IMG/VR virus record: IMGVR_UViG_3300032046_000094 | Location: 1-37,302 of that record | DNA: 37,302 nucleotides | DNA from: a virus | Direction: 5' to 3' (one strand) | Shown: in pieces, positions 23,074 through 28,899 of the stretch | Numbering within the stretch: position 1 is the first letter of the stretch | How the letters are laid out: each line of letters starts with the position of its first letter | Made by a program: the position numbers and the translations under genes | The notes under the pieces: generated by a model | What the model was told of the DNA's origin: nothing | Databases searched by the model: none | Seen by the model: the letters and a program-made list of their open reading frames with translations, nothing else

Positions 23074-23154
23074 GTCCCTGTGGCGAAATTGGAAGCACGC
23101 GTAGGTCTTAAACACCTATCCTTCGGGGTGCCGGTTCGAAGCCGGCCAGGGATA
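23074..23154 (+). tRNA. tRNA-Leu (UAA)
   Basis: Anticodon stem TAGGT/ACCTA with loop CTTAAAC gives UAA. Long variable arm (TCCTTCGGGG), T-arm GCCGG/CCGGC, A73. Class II body as expected for Leu. Confidence 0.9.
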
Positions 23155-23166
23155 CAACAAATAAAT

Positions 23167-23240
23167 GCTCTCGTAGCACAACGGAATAGTGTCTTTGTTT
23201 TCTAAACAATTGGATGGAGGTTCGAATCCTCTCGAGAGTA
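23167..23240 (+). tRNA. tRNA-Arg (UCU)
   Basis: Acceptor GCTCTCG/CGAGAGT, anticodon loop TTTCTAA gives UCU (AGA codons). T-arm GGAGG/CCTCT region intact. A second UCU tRNA lies at 30080. Confidence 0.88.
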
Positions 23241-23261
23241 CAAATGGTTCTTTGAAATAAT

Positions 23262-23345
23262 GCCGAAATGGTGGAATGGTAGACACCGCAGATTCAAAAC
23301 CTGCCGCTTATATGCGTAAGAGTTCGAGTCTCTTTTTCGGCACCA
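23262..23345 (+). tRNA. tRNA-Leu (CAA)
   Basis: Acceptor GCCGAAA/TTTCGGC, anticodon loop TTCAAAA gives CAA (TTG codons), with an A-C mismatch at the loop-closing pair. Long variable arm. The 3' ACCA is encoded, unlike its neighbours. Confidence 0.85.
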
Positions 23346-23348
23346 AAT

Positions 23349-23433
23349 GGTGTGTTATGCAAACTGGTTGACGCGGTCAGTTTTTCAAACTGGCGTCCGA
23401 AAGGATTTAAGGGTTCGAGCCCCTTACACACTA
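23349..23433 (+). tRNA. Class II tRNA with apparent Glu anticodon (UUC)
   Basis: Acceptor GGTGTGT/ACACACT, D-arm TGC/GCG, anticodon stem TCAGT/ACTGG with loop TTTTCAA giving UUC, then a 15-nt variable arm folding as TCC GAAA GGA, T-arm AAGGG/CCCTT, A73. Glu tRNAs normally have a short variable loop; this body is Leu-like. If the stem is drawn one step differently the anticodon centre becomes ambiguous (UCA possible), so amino-acid identity is uncertain. Confidence 0.75.
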
Positions 23434-23437
23434 CAAT

Positions 23438-23511
23438 GGCCACATAGCTCAATTGGTGAGAGCAGGACGCTTATATCGTCAAGGTTGGGGGTTCGAGACC
23501 CTCTGTGGCTA
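23438..23511 (+). tRNA. tRNA-Ile (UAU)
   Basis: Acceptor GGCCACA/TGTGGCT, D-arm GCTC/GAGC, anticodon loop CTTATAT gives UAU, reading the AUA codon. One G-A mismatch at the base of the anticodon stem. Confidence 0.85.
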
Positions 23512-23528
23512 CAATAAATAAAAATGAA

Positions 23529-23696
23529 ATGAGTAAAATAGAAAAGAAAAAAGAAAAATTAAAAGAAAGAATTGAAATTTTAGAAACTGAATTAAGAATG
23601 TCATTGACAAAGAAAACATCTACAACGAAAGAAATAAATGTTCCTTCTTACCAAAGAAAAATTCAAGAACTAAAAATTGAATTACAAAAAATGTAA
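23529..23696 (+). CDS. Small coiled-coil protein inside the tRNA cluster (55 aa)
   Basis: I choose the ATG at 23529; the frame can be opened by a GTG inside the preceding tRNA, which is unlikely. The product is a charged coiled coil (KKKEKLKERIEILETELRMSLTKK, then YQRKIQELKIELQKM) with a central EINVPSY turn. Small proteins of this look occur in Bacteroidota and their phages, as I recall. It ends 8 nt before tRNA-Leu (UAG), so it shares the tRNA transcript. Function unknown. Confidence 0.65.
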   Translation: MSKIEKKKEKLKERIEILETELRMSLTKKTSTTKEINVPSYQRKIQELKIELQKM

Positions 23697-23704
23697 TTTA
23701 AAAT

Positions 23705-23786
23705 GCCTCCTTGGTGGAAAGAGTAGACGCGCTGGTCTTAGGAACCAGTATCGAAAGATGTTCCGGTTCGAGTCCGGAAGGAGGTA
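23705..23786 (+). tRNA. tRNA-Leu (UAG)
   Basis: Acceptor GCCTCCT/AGGAGGT, anticodon stem CTGGT/ACCAG with loop CTTAGGA gives UAG (CTA codons), long variable arm, T-arm TCCGG/CCGGA, A73. Confidence 0.92.
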
Positions 23787-23874
23787 CTAACTGAAAAGAA
23801 TGTTTTTGCAACTGAAGAACTTTGCAAAAATGTTTTTCTGAATTGAGTGCACACAATTTAGATAGGTTTAAAAT

Positions 23875-23948
23875 GGTCCTGTGGAGTAGCTGGTTAACTC
23901 GTCGCACTTTCACTGCGAAGATTGCGGGTTCGAACCCCGTCGGGACTA
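23875..23948 (+). tRNA. tRNA-Glu (UUC)
   Basis: Acceptor GGTCCTG/CGGGACT, anticodon stem TCGCA/TGCGA with loop CTTTCAC gives UUC. Short variable loop, T-arm GCGGG/CCCGT. This is a normal class I Glu tRNA, in contrast to the class II one at 23349. Confidence 0.9.
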
Positions 23949-24023
23949 CGCGTGAGTGATGACTAAGGTTCCTCATAAAGGTAAAAATGAACGTAGTTGA
24001 CAATCTGGAATAGACAGATATAT

Positions 24024-24096
24024 GACCCTATCGTCTAATGGCTTAGGATACTGCTTTCTCAAGGCGGTGATGCGGATTCGAATTCCGTTGGGGTTA
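24024..24096 (+). tRNA. tRNA-Glu (CUC)
   Basis: Acceptor GACCCTA/TGGGGTT, D-arm of Glu type (TCGTCTAATGG), anticodon loop TTCTCAA gives CUC (GAG codons). T-arm GCGGA/TCCGT region present. Confidence 0.85.
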
Positions 24097-24122
24097 CAAG
24101 TTTACTTTTTAATTAAAGTAAG

Positions 24123-24130
24123 TATATTTG
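24123..24130 (+). promoter_or_regulatory. Host-type -7 box TATATTTG before tRNA-Leu (AAG)
   Basis: Perfect TAnnTTTG, 12 nt before the tRNA at 24143 and just after a weak TTACTTT/AAAGTAA hairpin. It could start a second transcript carrying the Gln-codon leader. Confidence 0.5.
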
Positions 24131-24142
24131 AACAATAACAAT

Positions 24143-24222
24143 GCCGATGTGGTGTAACTGGCAGCCACGTATGTCTAAGAAGCATATGCGAAAGCGTCTC
24201 GGTTCGATTCCGGGCATCGGCA
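24143..24222 (+). tRNA. tRNA-Leu (AAG)
   Basis: Acceptor GCCGATG/CATCGGC, anticodon stem TATGT/GCATA with loop CTAAGAA gives AAG (CUU codons). Variable arm with a GAAA loop, A73. A34 may be read as is or after deamination. Confidence 0.8.
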
Positions 24223-24237
24223 CAATATAATAAAAAA

Positions 24238-24312
24238 ATGAAAACAAATTTTGTACAACAACAGCAACAACAACAAACTCTGAACAAGGGTTCTGGAATT
24301 GCTATGTCGTAA
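24238..24312 (+). CDS. Leader peptide 2 (24 aa) with seven consecutive Gln codons
   Basis: The frame is MKTNFVQQQQQQQTLNKGSG plus four more residues. Codons 7-13 (24256-24276) are CAA CAA CAG CAA CAA CAA CAA. It is followed by a terminator and then by three tRNA genes with Gln anticodons: UUG, a class II UUG, and CUG. Codons GGT TCT GGA (24289-24297) carry GTTCTGG, a copy of the terminator's 3' strand. This is the design of amino-acid biosynthesis attenuators (trp, his), but here the regulated genes are the tRNAs themselves. The peptide itself probably has no function. Confidence 0.8.
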   Translation: MKTNFVQQQQQQQTLNKGSGIAMS

Positions 24313-24366
24313 AAAATTAATTAATGATGTACAAGCCTGGAACTTAAATGTTCTGGGCTTTTTTAT
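24290..24366 (+). promoter_or_regulatory. Attenuator 2: terminator with competing antiterminator
   Basis: The terminator stem is AGCCTGGAAC (24334-24343) with GTTCTGGGCT (24350-24359), 10 bp with two G-T pairs, then TTTTTTATTTTA. GTTCTGG at 24290-24296, within the leader ORF, repeats the first seven bases of the 3' strand and can pair with CTGGAAC in place of it. A ribosome waiting on the Gln run leaves it free (read-through); a ribosome at the stop codon (24310-24312) would cover part of it (termination). Confidence 0.72.
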
Positions 24367-24373
24367 TTTATAA

Positions 24374-24444
24374 TGTGCTGTAGTTTAATGTAGAATTCCG
24401 CCCTTTGAAGGCGTGAGATAATGGTTCGAGTCCATTTGGCACAA
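24374..24444 (+). tRNA. tRNA-Gln (UUG)
   Basis: Acceptor TGTGCTG/TGGCACA with the weak U1-A72 pair typical of bacterial Gln tRNA. Anticodon stem CGCC/GGCG with loop CTTTGAA gives UUG. Short variable loop. First gene after attenuator 2. Confidence 0.88.
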
Positions 24445-24450
24445 CAATAT

Positions 24451-24535
24451 TACGGGATATGCAAATTGGCAAGCACACATACTTTGAATATGTTTTGGAG
24501 AAATCCATTTGTAGGTTCGAACCCTACTCCCGTAA
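24451..24535 (+). tRNA. Class II tRNA with apparent Gln anticodon (UUG)
   Basis: Acceptor TACGGGA/TCCCGTA (7 bp, U1-A72), D-arm TGC/GCA, perfect anticodon stem ACATA/TATGT with loop CTTTGAA giving UUG. A 17-nt variable arm contains TGGA GAAA TCCA; T-arm GTAGG/CCTAC; A73. The length of 85 nt and D-arm (TATGCAAA-TGG) match the class II Glu-anticodon tRNA at 23349. Gln tRNAs are not class II, so charging identity is uncertain (Leu or Gln). Confidence 0.8.
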
Positions 24536-24537
24536 CT

Positions 24538-24664
24538 TGGTATTGACAATTGCTTTCTTCGGTAAAGATAGTCCTAAATAACTGCAGAAAAGCAGAAGAA
24601 TGAGGAGGATTGATTTACAGAAAGGCGCAGAAGAAGTAAGTCCTTTCTAGCGTTGTTGATACCA
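24538..24664 (+). ncRNA. Candidate stable structured RNA between tRNA genes
   Basis: The spacer is closed by a 12-bp helix with two G-T pairs: TGGTATTGACAA (24538-24549) with TTGTTGATACCA (24653-24664). Inside are CTTT/AAAG (24553-24566 area), AGTCCT/AGGATT enclosing CTGC/GCAG, and GAAAGG/CCTTTC. That makes a multibranched, cloverleaf-like fold of 127 nt. No ORF of note is present. T4 also has two stable RNAs of unknown function (species 1 and 2, or RNA C and D) inside its tRNA cluster, which makes a similar role plausible. Confidence 0.6.
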
Positions 24665-24671
24665 TATTATT

Positions 24672-24741
24672 GGAGAGTCGTCTAATGGTAGTGATTTGTG
24701 GCTCTGAACCACAAGATGGCAGTTCGAGTCTGTCCTCTCCA
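24672..24741 (+). tRNA. tRNA-Gln (CUG)
   Basis: Acceptor GGAGAGT/CCTCTCC (one T-C mismatch at 7-66), anticodon stem TGTGG/CCACA with loop CTCTGAA gives CUG (CAG codons). Short variable loop. Last tRNA of the main cluster. Confidence 0.85.
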
Positions 24742-24778
24742 ACTTATTATATTGTCGTTAATATTTAAGTTTTTTCGA

Positions 24779-24787
24779 ACTATTTAT
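24779..24787 (+). promoter_or_regulatory. Late-promoter-like motif ACTATTTAT on the plus strand
   Basis: Exact copy of the virion-operon motif in plus orientation, 23 nt before the HNH gene at 24811. It is the only exact copy I found before a plus-strand gene. Confidence 0.45.
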
Positions 24788-24810
24788 ATTAAACTTAAAA
24801 AGCAACGACT

Positions 24811-25650
24811 ATGAAAAATGAAGGAAAATTATGGACATATGAAGAAAGTGAATTTCTTAAAAGAAATTATTCAATTTATGGACCACAATATTGTTCTGAA
24901 AAATTATTTCGAAATAAAAAAGCAATCATAAAAAGAGCTAATATTTTAAAAATAAAATTTAATGGAATAAAATTTATTTATTTACAAGAAAATTTAGAAC
25001 CAATTATAAAAGAATCATTATCCATAACAGAAGTTATTAAAAAATTAGGTTTAAAAGCAGCTGGTGGTAATCATAAAACAATAAAAAATTATATAGAAAG
25101 ATATTGTATTAATATATCGCATTTTAATAATCAAGCTATTGAAAATTTAAAAACTCATATAATCAAAATTACCATTCCATTAGAAGATATATTGGTAGAA
25201 AATTCTAATTATAACAGAACTCATTTAAAAGCACGTTTATATAAAGAAGGTTTAAAAAAACATGAATGTGAAGATTGTGGACAAGGAGAAGAGTGGAATG
25301 GTAAAAAAATGAGTTTAATTCTTGACCATAAAAATGGAATTAACAATGATAATAGATTATTAAATTTGAGAATTTTATGTCCTAATTGTGCATCTACACT
25401 TCCAACTCATTGTAGGGGAAGTAAAGGTTTAGAAAACAATAAAAAAATAATATTAGAAAAAACCAAAAAAATACTTATTGATAAAAGAAATAGAGCGGCT
25501 TTAGAAAAAAGAATAGTAAATAGACCTCCATTTGAAGAACTTAAGAAAGAAATTAAAATCACAGGATATTCAGCTACAGGTAGAAAATACGGAGTTTCAG
25601 ATAATGCTATAAGAAAATGGATAAAAAGCTATGAAAAATATGGACTATGA
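24811..25650 (+). CDS. HNH endonuclease (probable homing endonuclease)
   Basis: The 279-residue protein has a zinc-stabilised HNH core: CEDCG near residue 152, LILDHKNGINNDNRLLNLRILCPNC at about 170-194, with catalytic His in LDHKNG and the N/R of NDNRLLNLR. Flanking regions hold DNA-binding repeats: an N-terminal segment (WTYEESEFLKRNYSIYGPQYCSEKL, SANT/Myb-like) and a C-terminal HTH (SATGRKYGVSDNAIRKWIKSY). This order fits a free-standing homing endonuclease. It lies next to the tRNA cluster and is very AT-rich. The 4-nt overlap with the next gene couples their translation. Confidence 0.85.
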   Translation: MKNEGKLWTYEESEFLKRNYSIYGPQYCSEKLFRNKKAIIKRANILKIKFNGIKFIYLQENLEPIIKESLSITEVIKKLGLKAAGGNHKTIKNYIERYCINISHFNNQAIENLKTHIIKITIPLEDILVENSNYNRTHLKARLYKEGLKKHECEDCGQGEEWNGKKMSLILDHKNGINNDNRLLNLRILCPNCASTLPTHCRGSKGLENNKKIILEKTKKILIDKRNRAALEKRIVNRPPFEELKKEIKITGYSATGRKYGVSDNAIRKWIKSYEKYGL

Positions 25651-25931
25651 AAGAACACGAAAAATTCTTCGAAGTAATTAAATATTATGAAACCGGAGCA
25701 GTTGAAGAAAATGAATTTTTTGATTTAAACAAAAATAAAACTGGATGTTGGACTCGTTATTCTGAAAATGGAAACATTGTTGGAGAAGCGAATTTTAAAA
25801 ATGATAAAAAAGACGGTGATTGGAAATTATATAACGAAAAAGGTCAAATGTTTTTATATATAAAATACAAAAACGGAAAAAAAGAAACACTTTCAACATG
25901 GAACCAAGAACAAGGTATGGTTGTTCGATAA
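25647..25931 (+). CDS. MORN-repeat (YwqK-like) protein
   Basis: The 94-residue protein contains MORN-type repeats: YYETGAVEENEFFDLNKNKTGCWTRYSENGNIVGEANFKNDKKDGDWKLYNEKGQ. These have the G-x-W-x-x-Y-x-x-x-G pattern seen in YwqK-family proteins, which are often called antitoxin components. It overlaps the HNH gene by 4 nt. A terminator follows at 25951. Role unknown; MORN repeats usually bind proteins or membranes. Confidence 0.75.
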   Translation: MKEHEKFFEVIKYYETGAVEENEFFDLNKNKTGCWTRYSENGNIVGEANFKNDKKDGDWKLYNEKGQMFLYIKYKNGKKETLSTWNQEQGMVVR

Positions 25932-25950
25932 ATTATAATTAAATAATATT

Positions 25951-25981
25951 AAAAAGCAGTTCTTATGAGCTGCTTTTTTTG
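25951..25981 (+). terminator. Terminator after the HNH/MORN pair
   Basis: AAAAGCAG pairs with CTGCTTTT around a loop, with further weak pairs inside, followed by a T-run. Confidence 0.82.
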
Positions 25982-26017
25982 TTTAAAAATATCTCATTTT
26001 TATGTCATTTTTTTCAC

Positions 26018-26025
26018 TATATTTG
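26018..26025 (+). promoter_or_regulatory. Host-type -7 box TATATTTG before RNA ligase
   Basis: Perfect TAnnTTTG directly after a terminator and 13 nt before the RNA ligase ATG at 26039. No clear -33 TTTG. Confidence 0.5.
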
Positions 26026-26038
26026 ATATCTATAAACA

Positions 26039-26851
26039 ATGAACGAATCACAAAAATATTGCAGGAGCTTACATGCTCAAATTTCTCTTGGAACCACAAG
26101 TGATGACCGGTTTATGCCTGATGGATACATAAAAGCTTTTGCTGATATGCCGGTTGGGCATATTCTTACCGAGAAATTGGATGGAGAAAATAATGCATTT
26201 ACAAAATATGGTTTTTTTGCAAGAAGTCATACGGCCCCAACTGTAAGTCCTTGGACTAAACCATTAAGAGAACGATGGGAACTTATAAAAAACGACCTTG
26301 GTGATTTAGAAATATTTGGTGAAGGAATGTATGGTATTCATTCTATAGAATATTCAAAACTTGAATCATATTATTATATGTTCGGAATTAGAGAAAAAGG
26401 TGTGTGGCTTAGTTGGGAAGAAGTTAAATTTTATGCTAATCTTTTTGATTTCCCTACAGTTCCGGAAATAGAAATCAGAGTTCCATTAAAAGATTTTTCT
26501 TTTGCATTAAAAGAGGGACATGATGAAAATTTTGTATTGAGAGATTGGTTTAGAGCTAATCTAGGAATGACTTGGGAAGAAAGTGTAGATACAGAAGGAT
26601 TGCTCGGAGGAAAAGACCCAGTGACAGGAAAACCTTGTTCAGAAGGATTTGTAATTAGAAATTCAAATTCATTTAAAACGAATGATGGAGTATTACCGGT
26701 AGCTGATAATGAGTTTAATAATTTATTTAAACTTGTTCGAGGTAAACACGTTAAAACAGATGTGCATTGGACAAAAACTTGGAAACCAGCGACGCTTATA
26801 GATTATACAAAATTTAATTGGCATTCTTACGAATTTATGAAAACAAAATAA
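26039..26851 (+). CDS. RNA ligase
   Basis: The 270-residue protein shows the nucleotidyltransferase motifs of the RNA-ligase family in order: motif I EKLDGEN with adenylated K46, motif Ia-like FFARSHT, motif III YYYMFGIR, motif IV EGFVIR (near 205), motif V NLFKLVRGK (near 230). It lacks the C-terminal domain of T4 Rnl1, so it is a small Rnl2/Rnl5-like type. It seals 5'-phosphate and 3'-OH RNA ends using ATP. The end-healing enzyme HD-Pnk lies two genes downstream on the same strand, giving a full repair pathway for cut tRNAs. Confidence 0.9.
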   Translation: MNESQKYCRSLHAQISLGTTSDDRFMPDGYIKAFADMPVGHILTEKLDGENNAFTKYGFFARSHTAPTVSPWTKPLRERWELIKNDLGDLEIFGEGMYGIHSIEYSKLESYYYMFGIREKGVWLSWEEVKFYANLFDFPTVPEIEIRVPLKDFSFALKEGHDENFVLRDWFRANLGMTWEESVDTEGLLGGKDPVTGKPCSEGFVIRNSNSFKTNDGVLPVADNEFNNLFKLVRGKHVKTDVHWTKTWKPATLIDYTKFNWHSYEFMKTK

Positions 26852-26852
26852 A

Positions 26853-27032
26853 ATGAAATCAATTTTTAGAATTTTAGCAATAGTTTCTTGTATTTCTCAC
26901 ATAATATATGCTTTAGTGTGGCTTTATATAGGAGATTCGGAAAAATGTATGCACAGAGCTGATATGGCTGTTGTATTTGGGTTATTATATTATGTAATAA
27001 AAATGTTGGAAGATGGCCGAAGAGTTGATTAA
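26853..27032 (+). CDS. Small membrane protein (59 aa)
   Basis: A 59-codon frame starts 1 nt past the ligase stop and overlaps the start of the next gene by 20 nt in another frame. The product has two hydrophobic stretches (ILAIVSCISHIIYALVWLYI and ADMAVVFGLLYYVIKML) separated by a short charged loop, so it is probably a two-pass membrane protein. Overlap and spacing suggest translational coupling. Function unknown. Confidence 0.6.
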   Translation: MKSIFRILAIVSCISHIIYALVWLYIGDSEKCMHRADMAVVFGLLYYVIKMLEDGRRVD

Positions 27033-27336
27033 GACAATACATAAAGTAAGAGTAACCGAAGGTAAATGGACTGAATTTTGGTTTAAAGAAGACTTGGTAC
27101 CTATTGAAATATATAGTGAGCGTGATAAGTTTAACGCAAATGAAAGTTTTCACGCATGTATGAAAACTTATATGTTTTTAGATGTTTTATATAATGAAGG
27201 AATTTATTCAGACGTTTTAACAGATGGGTTTAAAAATAGAAAAACAGTTTGGAAAATGAGTCAATATGAAACACATTATGAATTTGTAGGTATGTTAAAG
27301 GAAACTAGAATAGTGTTGTTTGAAAAAGTAAAATGA
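27013..27336 (+). CDS. Hypothetical protein between RNA ligase and HD-Pnk
   Basis: The 107-residue protein is soluble and mixed alpha/beta, with RVTEGKWTEFWFKEDLVPIEIYSE in the first half and THYEFVGMLKETRIVLFEKVK at the end. No family is recognised. It overlaps both neighbours (20 nt and 4 nt), so it is co-translated with the RNA-repair genes. Confidence 0.65.
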   Translation: MAEELIKTIHKVRVTEGKWTEFWFKEDLVPIEIYSERDKFNANESFHACMKTYMFLDVLYNEGIYSDVLTDGFKNRKTVWKMSQYETHYEFVGMLKETRIVLFEKVK

Positions 27337-28421
27337 AAAAAATAGAGTCATATAACAATTTCAGTAAGGATGTTTTGGATATTTTCGAACAAATGAAAGT
27401 AACCAAACAAAGTCCTATTCACCATGCTGAAGGTGATGTATATACTCATACTTGTATGGTTGTGGATGAAGTCGAAAAAATAAAATCAAACTTTAATCCA
27501 GACGCACAAGAACGACTTATTTATACCGGCATTTTTCATGACATTGCAAAACCAAAAACAACAATTTTTGACGAAGAAATAACAGATTGGGTTAGTCCAA
27601 AACATTCAAAAATCGGAGAGCCTATGTTTAGAGATTTGATGTGGGATAATTTTAATCATAATCAAAGGGAGCAAATTGCAAAATTAATTCGATATCACGG
27701 ACTACCTATTTGGAACGAAGAAAAGGAAGACCCAGATATGTCAATAATAAAAGCTTCTATAGGATGTAATATAAAAGAGCTTTCTACATTTGCAGAATGT
27801 GATTTTAGAGGAAGAATTTGTAGTGATTTAGATGAATGTATTTTTAAAATAGAACTTTTCAAAGAAAGAGCTCAAAACCTTAATTGTTTTGACCAACCAT
27901 ACCAATTTTCAAATGATTGGGCCAGAATTCATTATTTTAAAAATGGTGGATATCCCGGTAAAGAAATTTGGGAACCAGAAGGTGGATGGGTTACAATTAT
28001 GTGTGGTCTTCCTGGAAGTGGCAAAAACACTTGGATAGAAAAAAATTATAGTGGGCCAATTATTGAACTTGATGCTATTCGTAAAAAACACAAAATAAAA
28101 TGGAGTGATGAAAAAGCTCAAGGATTCGTTTTTCAAGAAGCAAAAGAAGAATTAAAAGTTAATCTTAGAAAAAAACAAGATGTTCTTTGGAATGGAACTA
28201 ATATGACCGAACTTCAAAGGTCAACTATTGCAGACATGGCTCTTGATTATCGCGCTAAAGTTAAAATTATTTATATTGATTGTTCTGTTGAGCAAGCTTT
28301 GATTCAAAACAGAAAAAGAGAAGAGTCTAAGATGGTTAAAGATGAAGTAATAAAAAGATATTCTAGAAAAATGGAAATTCCAAGTTTGGCTGAATGTCAT
28401 AAGTTAGAAATAATAAAATAA
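27333..28421 (+). CDS. HD-Pnk: HD-domain phosphoesterase fused to polynucleotide kinase
   Basis: The 362-residue protein has an HD domain at about 28-190 (H39 in YTHT, H69-D70 in GIFHDIAKP, H110-type histidines further on). A P-loop kinase domain starts at about 215 with CGLPGSGKNTW (K231). It matches the HD-Pnk type described from Runella: the HD part removes 2',3'-cyclic or terminal phosphates and the kinase phosphorylates 5'-OH ends. N232 stands where the Walker A Ser/Thr is usual, a variant I have seen in phage kinases. With the ligase two genes upstream and 15 tRNA genes nearby it should mend RNAs cut by host anticodon nucleases. Confidence 0.88.
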   Translation: MKKIESYNNFSKDVLDIFEQMKVTKQSPIHHAEGDVYTHTCMVVDEVEKIKSNFNPDAQERLIYTGIFHDIAKPKTTIFDEEITDWVSPKHSKIGEPMFRDLMWDNFNHNQREQIAKLIRYHGLPIWNEEKEDPDMSIIKASIGCNIKELSTFAECDFRGRICSDLDECIFKIELFKERAQNLNCFDQPYQFSNDWARIHYFKNGGYPGKEIWEPEGGWVTIMCGLPGSGKNTWIEKNYSGPIIELDAIRKKHKIKWSDEKAQGFVFQEAKEELKVNLRKKQDVLWNGTNMTELQRSTIADMALDYRAKVKIIYIDCSVEQALIQNRKREESKMVKDEVIKRYSRKMEIPSLAECHKLEIIK

Positions 28422-28429
28422 TAATTAAA

Positions 28430-28855
28430 ATGAGTTTTTGGGGAAAGATAAAAGTTAAATTAGCAAGAAAGAAACTTAAATTTAGAAGAAGAATTAGTAA
28501 GCCATATATTCCTAATGAAAGGGAACAGGAAGCTATACATATCATTAAAACATTAATTAAAGATGAGACCTCTGTAATGATGGTAGCTCCTATATCAAAA
28601 AAAAGATATATCAGAAATGAACGTAGAAAAATGTTTGTTATAATGGAAGATGTACATCTTACATTGACTAGTAGTAAATCTATGTATTATTATGATTTAG
28701 TTGTGTGTCAGACAGTATCAGATATTTTAAATAAAAATTTCGATAATGTCTTAGAAATTAGGAGAGCCAGAATGGAAAAAGATATGATTCAAGGAGTTAC
28801 AAGTAATTTAAGTTTTATTGCTAAACATATGGGTGACGCAGAAAAAGATAAGTAA
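28430..28855 (+). CDS. Hypothetical basic protein
   Basis: The 141-residue protein starts with a strongly basic segment (KIKVKLARKKLKFRRRISKPYIPN) and continues with a mixed domain (REQEAIHIIKTLIKDETSVMMVAPISKKRYIRNERRKMFVIMEDVHLTLTSSKSMYYYDLVV). The basic start suggests nucleic-acid binding. No family recognised. It lies 8 nt after HD-Pnk in the same direction. Confidence 0.65.
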   Translation: MSFWGKIKVKLARKKLKFRRRISKPYIPNEREQEAIHIIKTLIKDETSVMMVAPISKKRYIRNERRKMFVIMEDVHLTLTSSKSMYYYDLVVCQTVSDILNKNFDNVLEIRRARMEKDMIQGVTSNLSFIAKHMGDAEKDK

Positions 28856-28870
28856 CTTTTTTGAAATTTT

Positions 28871-28880
28871 ATCGTTTAAA
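28871..28880 (+). promoter_or_regulatory. ATCGTTTAAA motif (candidate middle promoter variant)
   Basis: One base from TACGTTTAAA at the second position; it ends 19 nt before the ATG at 28900. Confidence 0.4.
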
Positions 28881-28899
28881 CAATATTGAAATAATGATT

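Noticed and set aside
23800-23841. 13-codon ORF between tRNA-Leu (UAG) and tRNA-Glu (UUC) with an 8-bp hairpin
   Set aside because: It is short, its codons do not match the next tRNA in a special way, and the A/T-only-tailed hairpin is weak; it may only be a processing hairpin.
23959-24000. 13-codon ORF before tRNA-Glu (CUC)
   Set aside because: No terminator or antiterminator accompanies it, so there is no support for a leader function.
24102-24120. TTACTTT/AAAGTAA hairpin as a terminator
   Set aside because: It consists almost only of A-T pairs and lacks a T-run; too weak to call.
23698-24287. Minus-strand ORFs across the tRNA genes, including one with a run of cysteines
   Set aside because: They are antisense readings of tRNA genes and of the Gln-codon run; the plus-strand structures explain the sequence fully.
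22995-24741. CRISPR-like spacing of repeated elements
   Set aside because: The repeated units are tRNA genes with different sequences; there is no direct repeat-spacer pattern and no cas gene.
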